64,000 nt of DNA, taken from contig JAUKTV010000002.1 in the NCBI GenBank assembly GCA_030549205.1, positions 744,001 to 808,000 on the forward strand, in the 5' to 3' direction. This document shows positions 47,901 through 59,830 of this stretch, one piece after another. How positions within the stretch are numbered: position 1 is the stretch's first letter; every line of letters starts with the position of its first letter. Under the pieces are notes generated by a model. The model had not been told where the DNA came from. It saw only the letters and a program-made list of their open reading frames with translations, and ran no database searches. The DNA comes from Apiosordaria backusii. Lineage: Eukaryota; Ascomycota; Sordariomycetes; Sordariales; Lasiosphaeriaceae. A program made the translations under genes and the position numbers.

Positions 47901-48550
47901 GGGGAGGAAGAGGAAGATGCCAGACCTTTTGGGGGTCGTCGGCATGGGGGATATCTACAGGAGAAAGCAGGTAATCTTCTTGACTGTCAGAAGGAGGTAT
48001 TTCGCCGGTATAAAGGTCGCTTTCGCTCTCAGAGAAGATAGCGAAATCAAGCTCTCCATTTCTGTCGATGTCTGGGTTAAAGGGCTTGTTATTATCGGGC
48101 GAGATCTCTCGCTTAAGTTGCCTCCGCAATAGAACCTCCGGCAGCGCCATCTTGGGCCTAAAAAGCGATTAGAATTGATCTTCAGTATTAGACGAATTGA
48201 TTAAGCTTACAATTGTGTTAATACAATACGTGGTTAAATGGCGGTAACGCTAAGGGCTAGTGCCGGCGATGATATCGTTTTGTCGGCAATGTAGGCAATT
48301 AATTAAGTGGTTGGGAATTTGTAAAGGTTGGATTTTTCTAAGACCTTCAATATTGTAGAGGGTATATATGGATAAAGTATTGACTTACAGCTATTCGAGG
48401 GGCAATCTGTAGATAGCCCCTGTACAGGAAAATCACTGCTATAACCTTAACCTATGGATAGGGTGCGCAAATAGAATGGGGGGGGATGCGCATATAAAAT
48501 GGGGGGGGATGCGTAAATAAAATCAGGGGGGTGCGTGTGGAGAAAGTCCC
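44949..48550 (-). mobile_element. nearly intact Mutator-like element, 3602 bp
   Basis: About 86-bp inverted repeats (44949-45034 and 48465-48550) begin GGGACTTTCTCCACACGCAC. They contain 23-bp internal tandem units of the form CGCATCCCCCCCCATTYTAT. Flanking 9-mers TTTACTTAT (44940-44948) and TTTAATAAT (48551-48559) match at 7 of 9, a possible degraded target duplication. The single gene inside is a minus-strand Mutator transposase, described separately. Base composition is normal, so the copy is young or only lightly touched by RIP. Confidence 0.92.
45419..48150 (-). CDS. Mutator-like transposase with two in-frame TAG stops
   Basis: Exon 1 (48150-46108) and exon 2 (46048-45419) join in phase over a 59-nt intron (46049-46107, gtaagt...gacag, with a gctaac branch). 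Residues 1 to about 110 are acidic. A FAR1-like DNA-binding region follows (RMQGRMKKQGQYTRYTLVCD ... KCGCNFKLTAWQKRPGKW, HNHPPS). The MULE catalytic domain runs from about residue 300 (FLDITYNTNRLKLPFF, VIITDKCDEAKEALSEIFPD, CIFHILKNI), and a SWIM-like CxCx..HxH region (CTYPVQYGLPCRHDI) comes later. The tail has repeated AKK/TKK lysine blocks. Stops at 47365-47367 and 46846-46848 are both TAG where CAG is expected, i.e. CpA to TpA. Otherwise all 890 codons are one frame. Confidence 0.88.
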
Positions 48551-50116
48551 TTTAATAATGCCAGGGAGCATTCAACGGCTTCAAAGAGTCTCTCGGCTTG
48601 AGGGCGAGGCATTATGGCCGCGGTTGTCGGAGATGGCGGGTTCAAAGTCCGAAGAAGGTGGATATAGACCATCTGTCTGTAGATATACCCTACCGATTTG
48701 CGGCAGTCCCCCGGAGGCCAGTGGGGCACCCAACCTCTGATGGTGATATCGAGCTCGGCCACGTTCTGCCAACAGACGGCAAGATCAGTATGGGCCAGCA
48801 TATTTCTCCGCATCATGTTCCGGATTGCGGTGGTCCGGGAAAGGCAGTCCAGCAAGCCGTCAGCAACGCCGAGCAGTCGTGGCTGGTGGATTTGCGGATG
48901 TGTGTATGTCCCTTCCGATACCGTTTGGCAATCAGGTTCAAGGGCAGAGTGGACCAACTCATCGGCATATATGTGATACTCGAAGAACTCGGAGATGAAC
49001 GAAAAGAAGGCAGGGTCGTTGGGAGTAGACGTGGTGATAAGCTTCCGGTATATAGATAAATGGATGCGGTGGTCGCCAAAGGGGTTCCCCTCTACCAGCG
49101 CCTCGAGGAGGAAGCAAAGTATCTGTCCGTAGCGGGCAGATATAAGCACACCGTTGCCCTCTGCGGTAGGTTCTTTACAGTCGGCACAAAATTTCTGTCT
49201 CGCCTCATCATGGTGGTAAATAGAGCGTTCACGTAGCGCCTTGAGCGTCGTGTTGGGATTGTCCCTCAGTATGTTGATGCCGTACGGAGTGTCGAAATCA
49301 ATGTGCTTGCTGGCGAGCGAGAGGATAGAGTGCATGAGGCCTTGGTGCTTCACAGTAATCGGGACCATCATGTCTTTGAAGGCGCTTTTGTAGTCTCCCT
49401 CAACTGTCAGCACGGTGCTGAGGTACCCATTGTAATGCCTCCAGAATATCCTGTCCTCCAGGGTCTCCAGGCCGTCGAAGATGGGTCGCAAGGGGATCAG
49501 CGGCAAACTCTCCTTGCCACTCTTCCATATCTGCTTCTCCAGGTATCCCTCGCACAACAGCGCATTCGTCTCGCAGTTCATACCTGCTGAAGGATTAGCA
49601 GGCTTGCTTCTTACAACTGCGTTGCTGAGGCTCACATCGCGGTTTGGCCTCGTCGCACTTTTTTTTACGTCTCCGGCATGTGTGACATCCGGTCTTGGAC
49701 CGTCGCACCTTCTCGGCGGCACCAACGGTCGGCATGACAAGGTGCTTCCTCGGTCTACCACGGGGTTTCTTGACTCTCGGCGGGTTGGCGGCCGAGCTAT
49801 GGTCGGCCGTGAGGTTCGACGTAATGGGAGCCTCCTTGAGGACGTCCATGCAGAAGTTATCGTCAAGGGGCTCCGGCTTGAGAGCCATTGGGGCTTCTGA
49901 GTCCCGGGCGATATCATACTGGCCGTCATCGCCCCCGTGGTCTTGGGTGAGCTGGTTGTCGCCTGCGAATGCTATTTTCCAGGCTTCCGTGGAGGTCAAG
50001 TGAGCCGTCGTCTGGCCAGGAGGTGAATCTGAGGCCGAGGAGGCGCTGGAGAAGTCATTGGCATTGGCGGGCGCGCTCTCGCCATTGAGAAAAGAGGGTT
50101 GGATGTTTGAAGCCAT
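48523..50116 (-). CDS. Zn2Cys6 transcription factor, 3' end truncated by the Mutator-like element
   Basis: Exon 1 (50116-49636) and exon 2 (49583-48523) join across a 52-nt intron (49584-49635), which splits the fourth Cys codon of the zinc cluster. The cluster is C144-x2-C147-x6-C154-x6-C161-x2-C164-x6-C171, preceded by an AT-hook-like RGRPRK. From about residue 180 the fungal-specific transcription factor domain (fungal trans 2 type) runs with LRPIFDGLETLEDRIFWRHY, HQGLMHSILSLASKH and YHHDEARQKF. Host sequence ends at 48551, and the last eight codons plus stop come from the transposon terminus (GLSPHAPP). The family normally continues another 60-120 residues. DNA binding should survive; the regulated targets are unknown. 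Confidence 0.85.
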
Positions 50117-50119
50117 GGC

Positions 50120-50960
50120 CAACTACGACAGAGTATGTTGGGATTACTGAGGTAGAAGGTTGGTAGCTAGATAGAGCTAAAGCTAAAAGGTAGGTTAGGT
50201 CTTGAAGTGGACGGCTGAGGGTCTAGATACCACAGCTGATTGTCATTGAATACCTTTAATTGAGAACCCCCATCGCGCCGCCCACCGTGGCCACCATTGC
50301 CGCTTGTCCGTTGGATACCTCCCTTAATGCTCGCGAACGGCCCATCCTGACAACACTCCCTGCGAATCCATGACCTGCCCTCCACCAACCACCCTATCTA
50401 ACCATGGTTGACTGCCTTTTTATTGGCAAATGGATTTGATAAGTGCCCCTCAAGAATCAAGGCACATCCACCACAGACAAGTCAACGCGGACTGCATGGT
50501 TCGATTTTGCGTTTTTGGTGATGCTTGGGTTCCTGGAATGTGATGGCCGCAGTGGGCGGCACGATGGAGGTTTTGCATTGGAACGCTGCCATGTGTTCCT
50601 GCATGCTCTTCAACAAAAAGGCTCGTTTATTGTTCCTGCATATCTCAATTGGGTTTATGTAAGGTAAGTTGGTTAGGATTGCTATAACGGCGCGCTGGGA
50701 ACACGAGCCGTTGTTCTGGCATGCTCGGAACATGACCTCTTGTTCCCACACGTCCGTTCTGCACGCCTGCCATAATGCAATAAGACCTGTTAAGGCAACG
50801 ATGCAATTTCAGCCCGCAATATATGTCCGCAACTGCGTCTAGCTAGTTTCGGTTTCCGGATATAGGGGAACCGGCTGCCTGGACAAACATCTAAAGCGCT
50901 TATATTCTACTGGTCAATATTAGCTTACTTATATTAACTTCTGGAGCTAATACATATAAG
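50120..50960. other. intergenic, promoter side of the transcription factor gene
   Basis: Normal composition to about 50870, then AT-rich. No domain-bearing ORF. The boundary of the gene island lies at about 50.9 kb. Confidence 0.4.
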
Positions 50961-50964
50961 GCAT

Positions 50965-51180
50965 TCAATCTGCACTTTTAAAGATTACAGTTTTATATTC
51001 TATATTATTAGGTCAGCTTTAGCCCATCTTACAAGCATCACAGTTTATAATCCATATCGCCAGGTCAGCCTTTAGCCCATCTGCACTTTCAAGGATCACA
51101 GTTTTATAATCCCTATCATCAGGTCAGCTTTAGCCCATCAGCACTTACAGGCATAACAGTTTTATGACCCATACGCTAAT
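50965..51180. repeat. degenerate tandem repeat, units of about 52-59 bp
   Basis: The phrase AGGTCAGCTTTAGCCCATC recurs at 51010, 51062 and 51121, with intervening CTGCACTTTCAAGGATCACAG-type segments at 50970, 51081 and 51139, giving about four imperfect units. Variation is largely transitions. Confidence 0.75.
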
Positions 51181-51189
51181 AGCTTGGCA

Positions 51190-52600
51190 ACTAAACGCGC
51201 AGGTCAGTAAAGGGGTAGCTGTAAAAAGTTGCACTAATACAGGAGCGCTCTTCTCCCCGCCCAGCCGCATACTCGGCTAGCCTTATATACTTAGATTTAG
51301 CTATTCTTACTATAAAGCTAGGCTAAGAATTAGTGCTTTTACTTTAAGTAGATAGGTTCACTTCCCTATATTGCTTGCAATTCCATATACACTAATGTCC
51401 CTATAGATTTAAAGATCCAACAAACTGTAAATAATCCCCTACTATTTAAAACAGTACAGCCAAGCAGTTTCAATTTAACGTATTTATATCTTCTGGACCT
51501 TACATATAGTATGTTAAAACTATACTTCTGTAAAATCTCTATATTTAAGCTGTACTTATTAACTTCTTTTTTGTCCTAAATAGAAAACCTATTAGCTCGT
51601 TTAATCTTCTAAACTGTAAAGAGTTATAAGACGGTTTTATTTCTTAAACACTATTAAAACTTCAGTTTAAGCCCTTTCTATTTCGATCTACCGCTTCATC
51701 TTAAGCAGGTATAATATACAAAAGAGCAACAGTTCAAAGGCCTGGTAAATAACCCTTACTAATCCCTGTCGTTCCCTAGCAGGCTTATATTAAAACGCGC
51801 TATTAAATGCAACTCGAATACTACATTGCTGCCTTGGCAATAAACAGAAGTTTCCTCAAGCCCTTCAGCCGCTTTAAAGCTCTAGATATATTAATTAACA
51901 GTCTGGCTAAATAAATAAGAGGCTGCATCCATACCATCTGCCTATAGATCGCCAAAGCAGCTAAAGATACTACCAACCTTTTGTGGAGAGCGCTTGGAAC
52001 CCTGTCTATATTTAAATGCTTGCCTGGTATAGACCGAGAGATAAATGAATGTACGGTGAGGAAAAATATAAGTAATATTACCTAGGTTAAGGGGCTGGGA
52101 GTCCAATACAGTGATGGGCTTTAGGCAGCTGCTTGCATATACTGTTGAAGTTGCGTGCAGCGGTATGTATGCTTAAGCTTGAGGGTTTAACTGGTACTGC
52201 CGACGATTTAAAGACTAGCCTTTCCTTATACTTTATATCTACTACTATTATTTATACTAGTAAATAGAGCCTTAAGATAAGGGTATAAGGGTGGCCTAGT
52301 CCTCTGTTAAAGCTAGGGTATAAGAAATTAGTCTACTTACCTAATACTTACTTAAGCAAATATCCTTGATTTTTACTTTATCGGCAATAGTATATAGGTA
52401 AGTTATATATAATATATACTCTACCCCTATAACTTATTAAGCTAATAAGGGCTTATTAAAACTAGGTAGATTTATCACTTATATCTAACGTCCCGCTTCT
52501 TCTCGACTAGAATTTCTATCTATGCTCGGTCGATACTTAGCTATAGCTGAAGATAACTTACTCTAGAGTACGTAGAAGGCTGCTACCGATAGCGCTATAA
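51190..52600. repeat. AT-rich RIP-affected DNA, no gene
   Basis: Moderately to strongly AT-rich with no recognised reading frame. It may include the 5' region of the pseudogene that follows. Confidence 0.45.
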
Positions 52601-52639
52601 AAAGCTTTGTAAAAATCCAAGCTATTTAGCTGATCCCTA

Positions 52640-55407
52640 TAAATTAAGATAGGGCCTCTAACTTGGTTACAATCAGTTTTATTGTTTATATCGATAAAAT
52701 AATAAGGTAAGCCCTATAAGTTAGAAGATATTGCATTTACTAGCTGATAATGATTATATAGGTAGATTTTAACAAATCGTTATATTACCGGCATTAGTCC
52801 TTTTATTAGCCGCTACCGATTTAATAGTAAAGAGACCATAAACATTATATCCTATTATATAGACCCTGTTTACAATTTTAACATTATAACTTTTAAGCTT
52901 AGTAATTTTAAATATATAAAGCCTATTTCTTTAAGTCTTAAGCTAAATTTTATAAAGGTTAGTACCGAGATTAAAGTTTTTAATAACAATAAGGGTATAG
53001 GACTTACTATCTTTCCTAGAATTATTAACTGAATAGACACTAATTTAATAGATTATAGTTAAATAATATATAACGATATTAATATAAACTATATTTAGTA
53101 CAATAGTAATACTATTAAAGGCAGTTTTAGTAGTTTAACTATCGATAAAGACGGTAATGCTATTGCTATTTTAGTAGGTAATAGTTAGAAAGAAGCTACT
53201 AACGTTTTTTTACTATTAGACTGGTTACTTTGCACTTTAGATTGCTTAATTAAAGGCAAGTTTATTATTTAGGGCTATATTAAAGTTAAGTTTTAATTTA
53301 CAGTAATTATAAAATATCTATTATTAGGGCTTAGCGACTTTTAAGAAAGTATAGTCTGTAGTATATTTCCTGAGGTAATATTTATATTAATAATAAGATA
53401 GGTTCTTTTTAAACAATCTCCTTTAAAAGAGGGCAATATCCTTATTATAGTTAATGGCGATATTATAATCTATCCTACTTAATTTAATAATATCTTTAAT
53501 TTAAGCATTAGTAAGACTGTAAAACTCTTCGTATTTAAGAACAAAGCCGAAGTTAAGATTAAGGTTATAGTTAACGACCTATATAAAATAACTCTAAACT
53601 GCTATATTACTTTTATATATATAACCTTCTATAAAATGTCCTTATAATAATTATATTAATATTATATAGTACTTAAAGGCATAGTAATATTATTAAATAC
53701 TTACTCTGATATTTTACTCCTTATATTATTTATTTTACTTAACTTTAAGCTTACTTTTAATTTAAAAAACCTTCTTAAAGTAGTTAAGATATTATTAGCT
53801 AACAGACACTATTAAATAATATATTATAATTTAGGCACTTATTTACACTATATTTTATCGATAATTTTTACAATATCCTATCTTTAAGACCTAAACATTT
53901 AACTGATAGTATAAGATGACAGAATTAGGATATAGAATACTTAAGTAGTTAGCCGTTACTTCGCTAAGTATATCTCTAAACCTATAATTACCTTCTTTTT
54001 ACTACTTGTAATTCGAAATTGTAAATAGAAAGCTATAGAAAACTATAGCTATAATTTTATCTCTATTAAGTATAATATATAATATTACTTTAATAATAAG
54101 ATAAAACTTTAGAAATATAGATTTAAAATTGTAGTTAATGCTAATTTAAGCTTTATTATTATTTTATAAGATACTGTTCTATATAATTTCAATAAAATTT
54201 ATATTATAATTATTAGCTATACTTATATTAAAGTTAAACATATCTTTAATTATAGTAAATATAATTATACGTTTATATAGTATAACTTTGTATTAGTTAA
54301 AGCTAAAGTATATAGCAGACTATTAAGTACTTATAGTATTAATTACGGTAATAAGGTTTACTTTATTGGCTATAAAGAAACTGTCGACTTCTTTATTGTA
54401 ATAAAAACAACTATTTTTAACATTTATCTGAATAAATTGCTGACTATATATAGACCTGTATATTATATAATTAACTTTGACTTAATTACAGTTTAGGAAG
54501 CTAAATCTGGACAATGTTATTTTAAAATCTTAATTAATAAAAAGGGCAAGATTGTAGTGCTTTAGCTATAGTATTGATATATAAAATCAAATAGCGAAGA
54601 ATATATTAGCCAAAGCTTTTCTATCGAAACCATTTAGCCTATACTATTAAAGATTTAAGCCGGTAATCGAGTTAGTTTTAAAATCTTTAAAGTTTAATTT
54701 GAAGCTATTAATAAAAACTAAGCTAGTACTACTAGCGTTTTAGATAATTATATTTGTAAATTAGAATTAAGTAGGTTAGAAATTTATTATTTTCTTTAAG
54801 TTTTGTCGGTATTTATAAAAGAGGGATTGGAGGATTAAGAACCTAAGACTAGTGCATTGTAAATAGGCAATATCGTACTTACCTTTAAAGGCAGGCCTAT
54901 ATTTAAATATTTTAATATAGATTATATATATTAGTTAAAGGAAATATTTCCAATAGTAACGCTTATATAGGACAGTGTTTGTAAAGTTATTAAACTACGT
55001 ACTTTTGTAATTAAGGATTTTAAATCTAGCTATATTGCTATATTTTTCAGTACAGTTTTATAAGTACTATATCTTATAGTTTAGTAAAAACTTACTAGTA
55101 TAAAACTCTTTAATAACCTATATATTTCTGTAATTAAAATAGCTGCTCTCTTTTTTATATATAGTATTATATTTAGCCGATTTATAACCGCCATCGGCAA
55201 TAAGCCTGTTTAGGATTTCGAGTTATTTTTCTAAATTGTAATTAAATTTAAAAAAGGGAAAGGTAAGTTTTCTTCTTTTACTATATTATTCTTATTACTT
55301 ACTAATTACAGTATAATCTAGATTATATTCTTATAATAGTTGATTTAAGCGCTAAATCGGCTATAGCTTATTTTAAATATTACCTATTTTATTTTCCTAA
55401 TTATTAA
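52640..55407 (+). pseudogene. RIP-mutated NMA111-type (HtrA/PDZ) serine protease copy
   Basis: One frame, reading TAA/TAG/TGA as mutated Gln/Arg/Trp, follows NMA111 through two protease-PDZ halves. ILTNRYI (52767) is the His loop with His to Tyr. DPVYNFNIITF is the Asp block with Asp to Asn. A GSFSSLTIDKDGNAIAILVG block marks the Ser loop near 53140. A first PDZ follows (EGNILIIVNGDIIIYPT; NDLYKITLNCYITF). The degenerate second protease half includes LLTIYRPVYYIINFDLITV near 54440, then PDZ-like IGNIVLTFKGRPIF and RFITAIGNKPV. An intron 55263-55311 (gtaagt...attacag) is still visible before the last exon ending in YLFYFPNY. An intact protein of about 1000 residues would be nuclear and linked to apoptosis/stress. 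This copy is dead. The upstream limit is uncertain. Confidence 0.8.
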
Positions 55408-55409
55408 TT

Positions 55410-57950
55410 CTTAAGGTAAAAACTGCCTATATTTTATTCTATTAAGTAGCATAGTGTAAATATAAAAGGTTATAGAAAAGAGGAAGTATATATAACTAGC
55501 ATAGATAGTAAACCTTTAGCCGATACCTTCAAGTAAAGCCAGTAACGTCCAATGTAGTTTGCTAATTAACTTAGATCTTAAATACGTAATAGGAAGCTGA
55601 AGGATCTTTTATAGAAGGGTTTCTTAGTACAGCTATCTTTATATTTTTAATAAACTAAGCTTAAATGTAAAAGCAACTTGCTAGCGGTTTCCTTTATACT
55701 TGTTTTATATTTTTCTCATATATTATGTGTTCTCTTTTTTTAAAATAAAATGTCTCCTCTGCCCTGCTGCCCCTACAGTATGGTGGGATAAGCGGCATAG
55801 GTCGGGAGGGCTAGGTTGTAAATACGTTTCTAAATTTGCCGAAGGAGCTAAAAAGATATCTTTAGGATATGGACGCTAAGGGGATTAAAATTCAGTATAA
55901 ACTAAAGTTAGCGATAGCGCTTAAGAATCTAAATAGATATATTTCTAAACTTTACTTAACCCTCCCTATTACGATTTTTATCTTACTTAATATATTATTA
56001 GATAAGGAAGGAAACCTAAAATAGTAGCTACCTTATAAAATGATAGTAAAAGAGATAGCTATGGTCGTACTGTTAGACTATAGTAAGTATATTGTTAACT
56101 AACTTTATGTATTTTTAGAGAACTGACTTAGGGTAAGCTATACCTTCTGCAGCCGCTTATCGGCAGATTCTAAGGCCAGCACTCTATCCTATATATTCAG
56201 CAACAGTCACTGCTTATCTACCGTGCCGCTTATCCTATATAAATCGGGACCTGACAGTCCAAATAGTATAAGTAAAACCTTAAAGCTCTTTAAAGTCCCA
56301 AGCTATAAAATAGCCGTAAAAGCACTAGCTAAGCCACTAAGCTATACAGCTATATTTATACTTCCGGATTACCATGCAACAATAAGGTCAGCAAGGTATG
56401 ATATAACCTAGGATACCGAAGGTTAATAACCAAATCATTACTACTATAGATGCGAGCTTTTTAAGTAAAATGGTATTTAACTACCAGCGTATTAACAATC
56501 TGCCTCATTGATATTATTATTCGGGAAAGTGTTCTACGGCGTTAAACCGTCTTGCAGAGACTGACGACGGCGTTCCGTTGAGGACGTTGACAAGACATGC
56601 TGCTCAGATTTAAGGTCAATTTCTAAGTCACTCTAATGTACTGCATTTCGTCCGTCTTAACTTATGGCGGCCCAGTTCGCCACCAGTTGTTGGCGCTGAC
56701 TACGCTCCATGTTGAAATCAGCCCCTCTTCCTCACAAACTTTCCCCATCACCCCTTTCTTTCTGGCATGCAACCGCCTCACATAACTCACTACCTATATC
56801 CGTTACACCGTCAGCGCTAGGTTAGCATCCGGCACTCCCAGGATAAAGGCACTACGATCTATATCGTACTACAATCCATGTCTGCATATATGCCCAACCA
56901 ATTCCGGTTGCTAAATAGGGAATTACTAAATACTTATAGCCTGGCTAAAGTCGTTATAGTATTTTAATAGCCAATTACTTTATTTAGGTATATTAATAAT
57001 GTAAAAGTACCTACTTATCCTGTATATTCGGTAAAAGGGGGGAGACGTATATAGAGCCATTAACGGTAAAGTAACATTAAGATTAAAGGTTAAGTACTTA
57101 ATAAATAGAATTTAGTAGTTAATAGGGTTCTCTATAAGACTTATATAAAGAGATGCTAGTTTAGGTATAAAATGGAATATAGGATAGAATAGAAGAGGGG
57201 TTTAGCGATTTATTTATAATATCTCTTAGCTTCCATTTCCTTTTCTTTATATAGCTTTATTAGAAATTAAAGAATAAAAATAGGATCTATTTTAAGATTT
57301 ACTTATAATATATATATAACTATAGATTAAATAGAGGTAAATATTGTATTTATATACCTCTATAAAGTATTAAGTATAACGGTAATTAATCAGTATCGAA
57401 AGTAACCTACGTTACTATTTACAATCTAAAAGGAAATAAATAAGGGTCTATTATATAGATTTCTAAGTTAATTAAGTAGTAAAAGGAGATAGAGTTTCCG
57501 ATAGCAATTTAATGATAAAAGCCCAGAAGTTTATAATATCTGCATATTAAATAGCGGTCTATTTAATATACTTATAAAGTCCTATTAATAACTTTAAGTT
57601 TTTTTATAATATATATACTAATAAGTTAGCTAAATAAGTAAGGCTAATATAATGCAACTAGTCTATATTTCTTTTTAAAAACCAGCTTACTCTTCCTTCT
57701 CCTCCTCCTTCTCTCCCCTCTCCTTCCGTCTTCTCTTCTACTAGCATAAAGCCTCAATATAGGTTACTATTATTAAAAAAATAACCCTTATCTTTCTTAA
57801 TATAGAAGTTATAATCTATTACCTAATCGACATTCTCTACCGTTATATTAAATAGGGCTAATAAAGAAGGTAAATTACCGCTTACTAATACTATAATCAC
57901 CTCCTTAGTAAAAAATCAATATATCTCTTACACCGTCCTCGGAGTATTTT
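55410..57950. repeat. mixed RIP-affected DNA with unassigned ORF remnants
   Basis: Around 55750-56150 one frame (GGISGIGREG..., KIQYKLKLAIALKNLNRYIS) looks protein-like with few stops. 56223-56411 is open for 62 codons with an ATG-like start, but neither matches a family I know. 56520-56900 has normal composition without a gene; 56930-57650 is AT-rich. Confidence 0.4.
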
Positions 57951-58020
57951 AAGTCTCTGCAGACATATTGGGCAGAGCAATCATCATTACATTGTATTCA
58001 TCGTCAGGTTCAAGCATAAA

Positions 58021-58090
58021 TAGCAATAAGGAGGATAGCGATAAGGAAGATTGCAATAAGGAGGATAGCAATAAAGAGGATAGCAATAAT
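58021..58090. repeat. 15-bp tandem repeat, about 4.7 copies
   Basis: Units TAGCAATAAGGAGGA at 58021, 58036, 58051, 58066 and a partial at 58081. The plus-strand frame through it would encode a NKEDS repeat, but it begins with TTG and has no ATG, so no gene is called. Confidence 0.85.
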
Positions 58091-58099
58091 TCATTTTCC

Positions 58100-58990
58100 G
58101 GGATTAACAGTTCGGCATGTTTGGCAGTCATTAGAATAGCTAAACCAGCCTCCTCTATATAGATAGTTTTTCGCTAAGATATAGGCTAAATTCAAAGTAT
58201 ATTATTTACTAACATATATAATAAAAAAGATAGTATATAAAGAAGGAGCTCAAAATACAGTAGAAATTAAAGCTAAAAAACAGAGCTGGAGAATGTCCTA
58301 TCTGAAGTATTTATATACCACCTCCTTTCACTCCGCAATCTCTTGCCTTATCACTCTGCTGTCTTTTACATTATCTAATAAACTAAGTAATAAATAGCTA
58401 CCGATATACCGTACCTTTTAGAAATTGCAAATTAGTTACCTTATATTATTCCAGCCTACGAAAGCTAAATCATAAATAGACCTAGATACTATGTAAGTCG
58501 TAGCCTACACTTACAAGCGGCATTCCCAAATAGGAAGAAAGGAGTTTCTTATACCTACTGTACTATATTCTTAGCACTTAAAGGTATCCGGTAGTATATT
58601 CTTACTAGCGAACAGATAATAAAACAGCCGAAGCTATCTTAATCTGCAGGCTACTATTATGCTTTAAGCATTCTATAATATAAGGACTAGTATTATTAAC
58701 AGCTTTAAGTATTTCTATATTCCCTCCTTAATTTACTTCTTTCTATTCCAAGTAATTTCTCATTAAAATATCAATATAACTGCCATCTCCATTACCGCTA
58801 ACAGAACCTAGAGCATTCAGGGTAGCCTTATCTAAGTCTTCCTCTATTAACGTCTTACACTTACTTACAGACTACCCCTATATCCGGACCACCAGAAAAT
58901 TTCCTATTAGAATTTTTTACTACTAACTTTAACTTTAAATATCTCTATAGATTTTTATCCAATTATTCTAATTTTTTACTAAAGGATTGA
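58100..58990. repeat. AT-rich DNA, no supported gene
   Basis: Contains stretches of nearer-normal composition (58270-58400) that may be the 5' region of the casein kinase copy downstream. No domain was recognised. Confidence 0.4.
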
Positions 58991-58999
58991 CTATCTATA

Positions 59000-59830
59000 A
59001 ATATCTCAATATACTAAAGATAACATTCAATAGACTCTTAAAGCTATTACAACTGGCTAAAGTATCTACTAGGCTTCTAATTAATAGGGTATACTAATGA
59101 CTACTTTACTATATTATATATAAGGAGGCTAGTTAAAAGATACTACCTTCTCTATCTATTAAAGGCTTTCTTTAACTTAAAAAAGCTATTTAATTAAAGG
59201 GTTTAAATCTAAACTACCTTAAGCCTACCTTTAACCTATTAATAATTTAAAAACTTTACTAAGCATATTTTATAAATCTATAGAAATATAGGAAGATTAA
59301 GAACACCTGCCGTTAATAAGGTATACCTTATTGATTTTAGTATAGCTAAATATTACCAGAATCTAAAGACTTAAAAATATATCCCTTACTATAAAAAGCA
59401 ACCGCTTTTAAATACTATAAGGTATATAAGTATCAATATCTACCTTAAATAAAAGCAATTGTAGTAAAACAATCTTAAGGCTTTATACTATATATAGCTA
59501 TATTTCCTAAAGGGTAGTTTACTATAGTAAAGGATAAAGGCGTTTACAAATAAAAAGAAGTATATATAAATTGAGGAGAAGAAGTAATAGGCAACAATTG
59601 ACGATTTATATACCGGCTTCCCGGAAAAGTTTGCTAAGTATCTTCGGTATATCTATAGCTTAGGTTTTAAGGATCAGCCAGATTACAACTATCTACAGAA
59701 TCTTCTTTTACAGGTATTGAAAGATACTAGCGAGGTTAATAATAACGAGTTTAACTGGATGAAGGTTAAAGAAAGGAGGCTTAGAGAACTGGGGATGCAA
59801 TGCTTCGCTGCCGGCGCTACTAACAGCGAC
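59000..59830 (+). pseudogene. RIP-mutated casein kinase I copy
   Basis: From about 59290 the frame reads VYLIDFSIAKYYQ (the DFG loop with Gly to Ser), then HIPYREK-type sequence with stops at Arg/Gln codons. It continues through NTIRYISIN (TxRYxSIN, the CK1 signature), a YFLKGSLPWQG-type segment with stops, and finally the open part at 59590-59830. The open part carries ATIDDLYTGFPEKFAKYLRY, LGFKDQPDYNYLQNLLLQVL and EFNWMKVKE, the CK1 C-lobe end. The N-lobe (G-loop, VAIK) was not recoverable. A basic RPRKDSVPD tail follows in another frame (59850-59950). Stops and Cys/His/Gly losses are CpA/TpG transitions, so this is a RIP-killed paralog. A functional CK1 must exist elsewhere in the genome. 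Confidence 0.85.

Noticed and set aside
57968..58162. NKEDS-repeat protein
   Set aside because: It starts at TTG, is produced entirely by a 15-bp array and sits in RIP-affected DNA.
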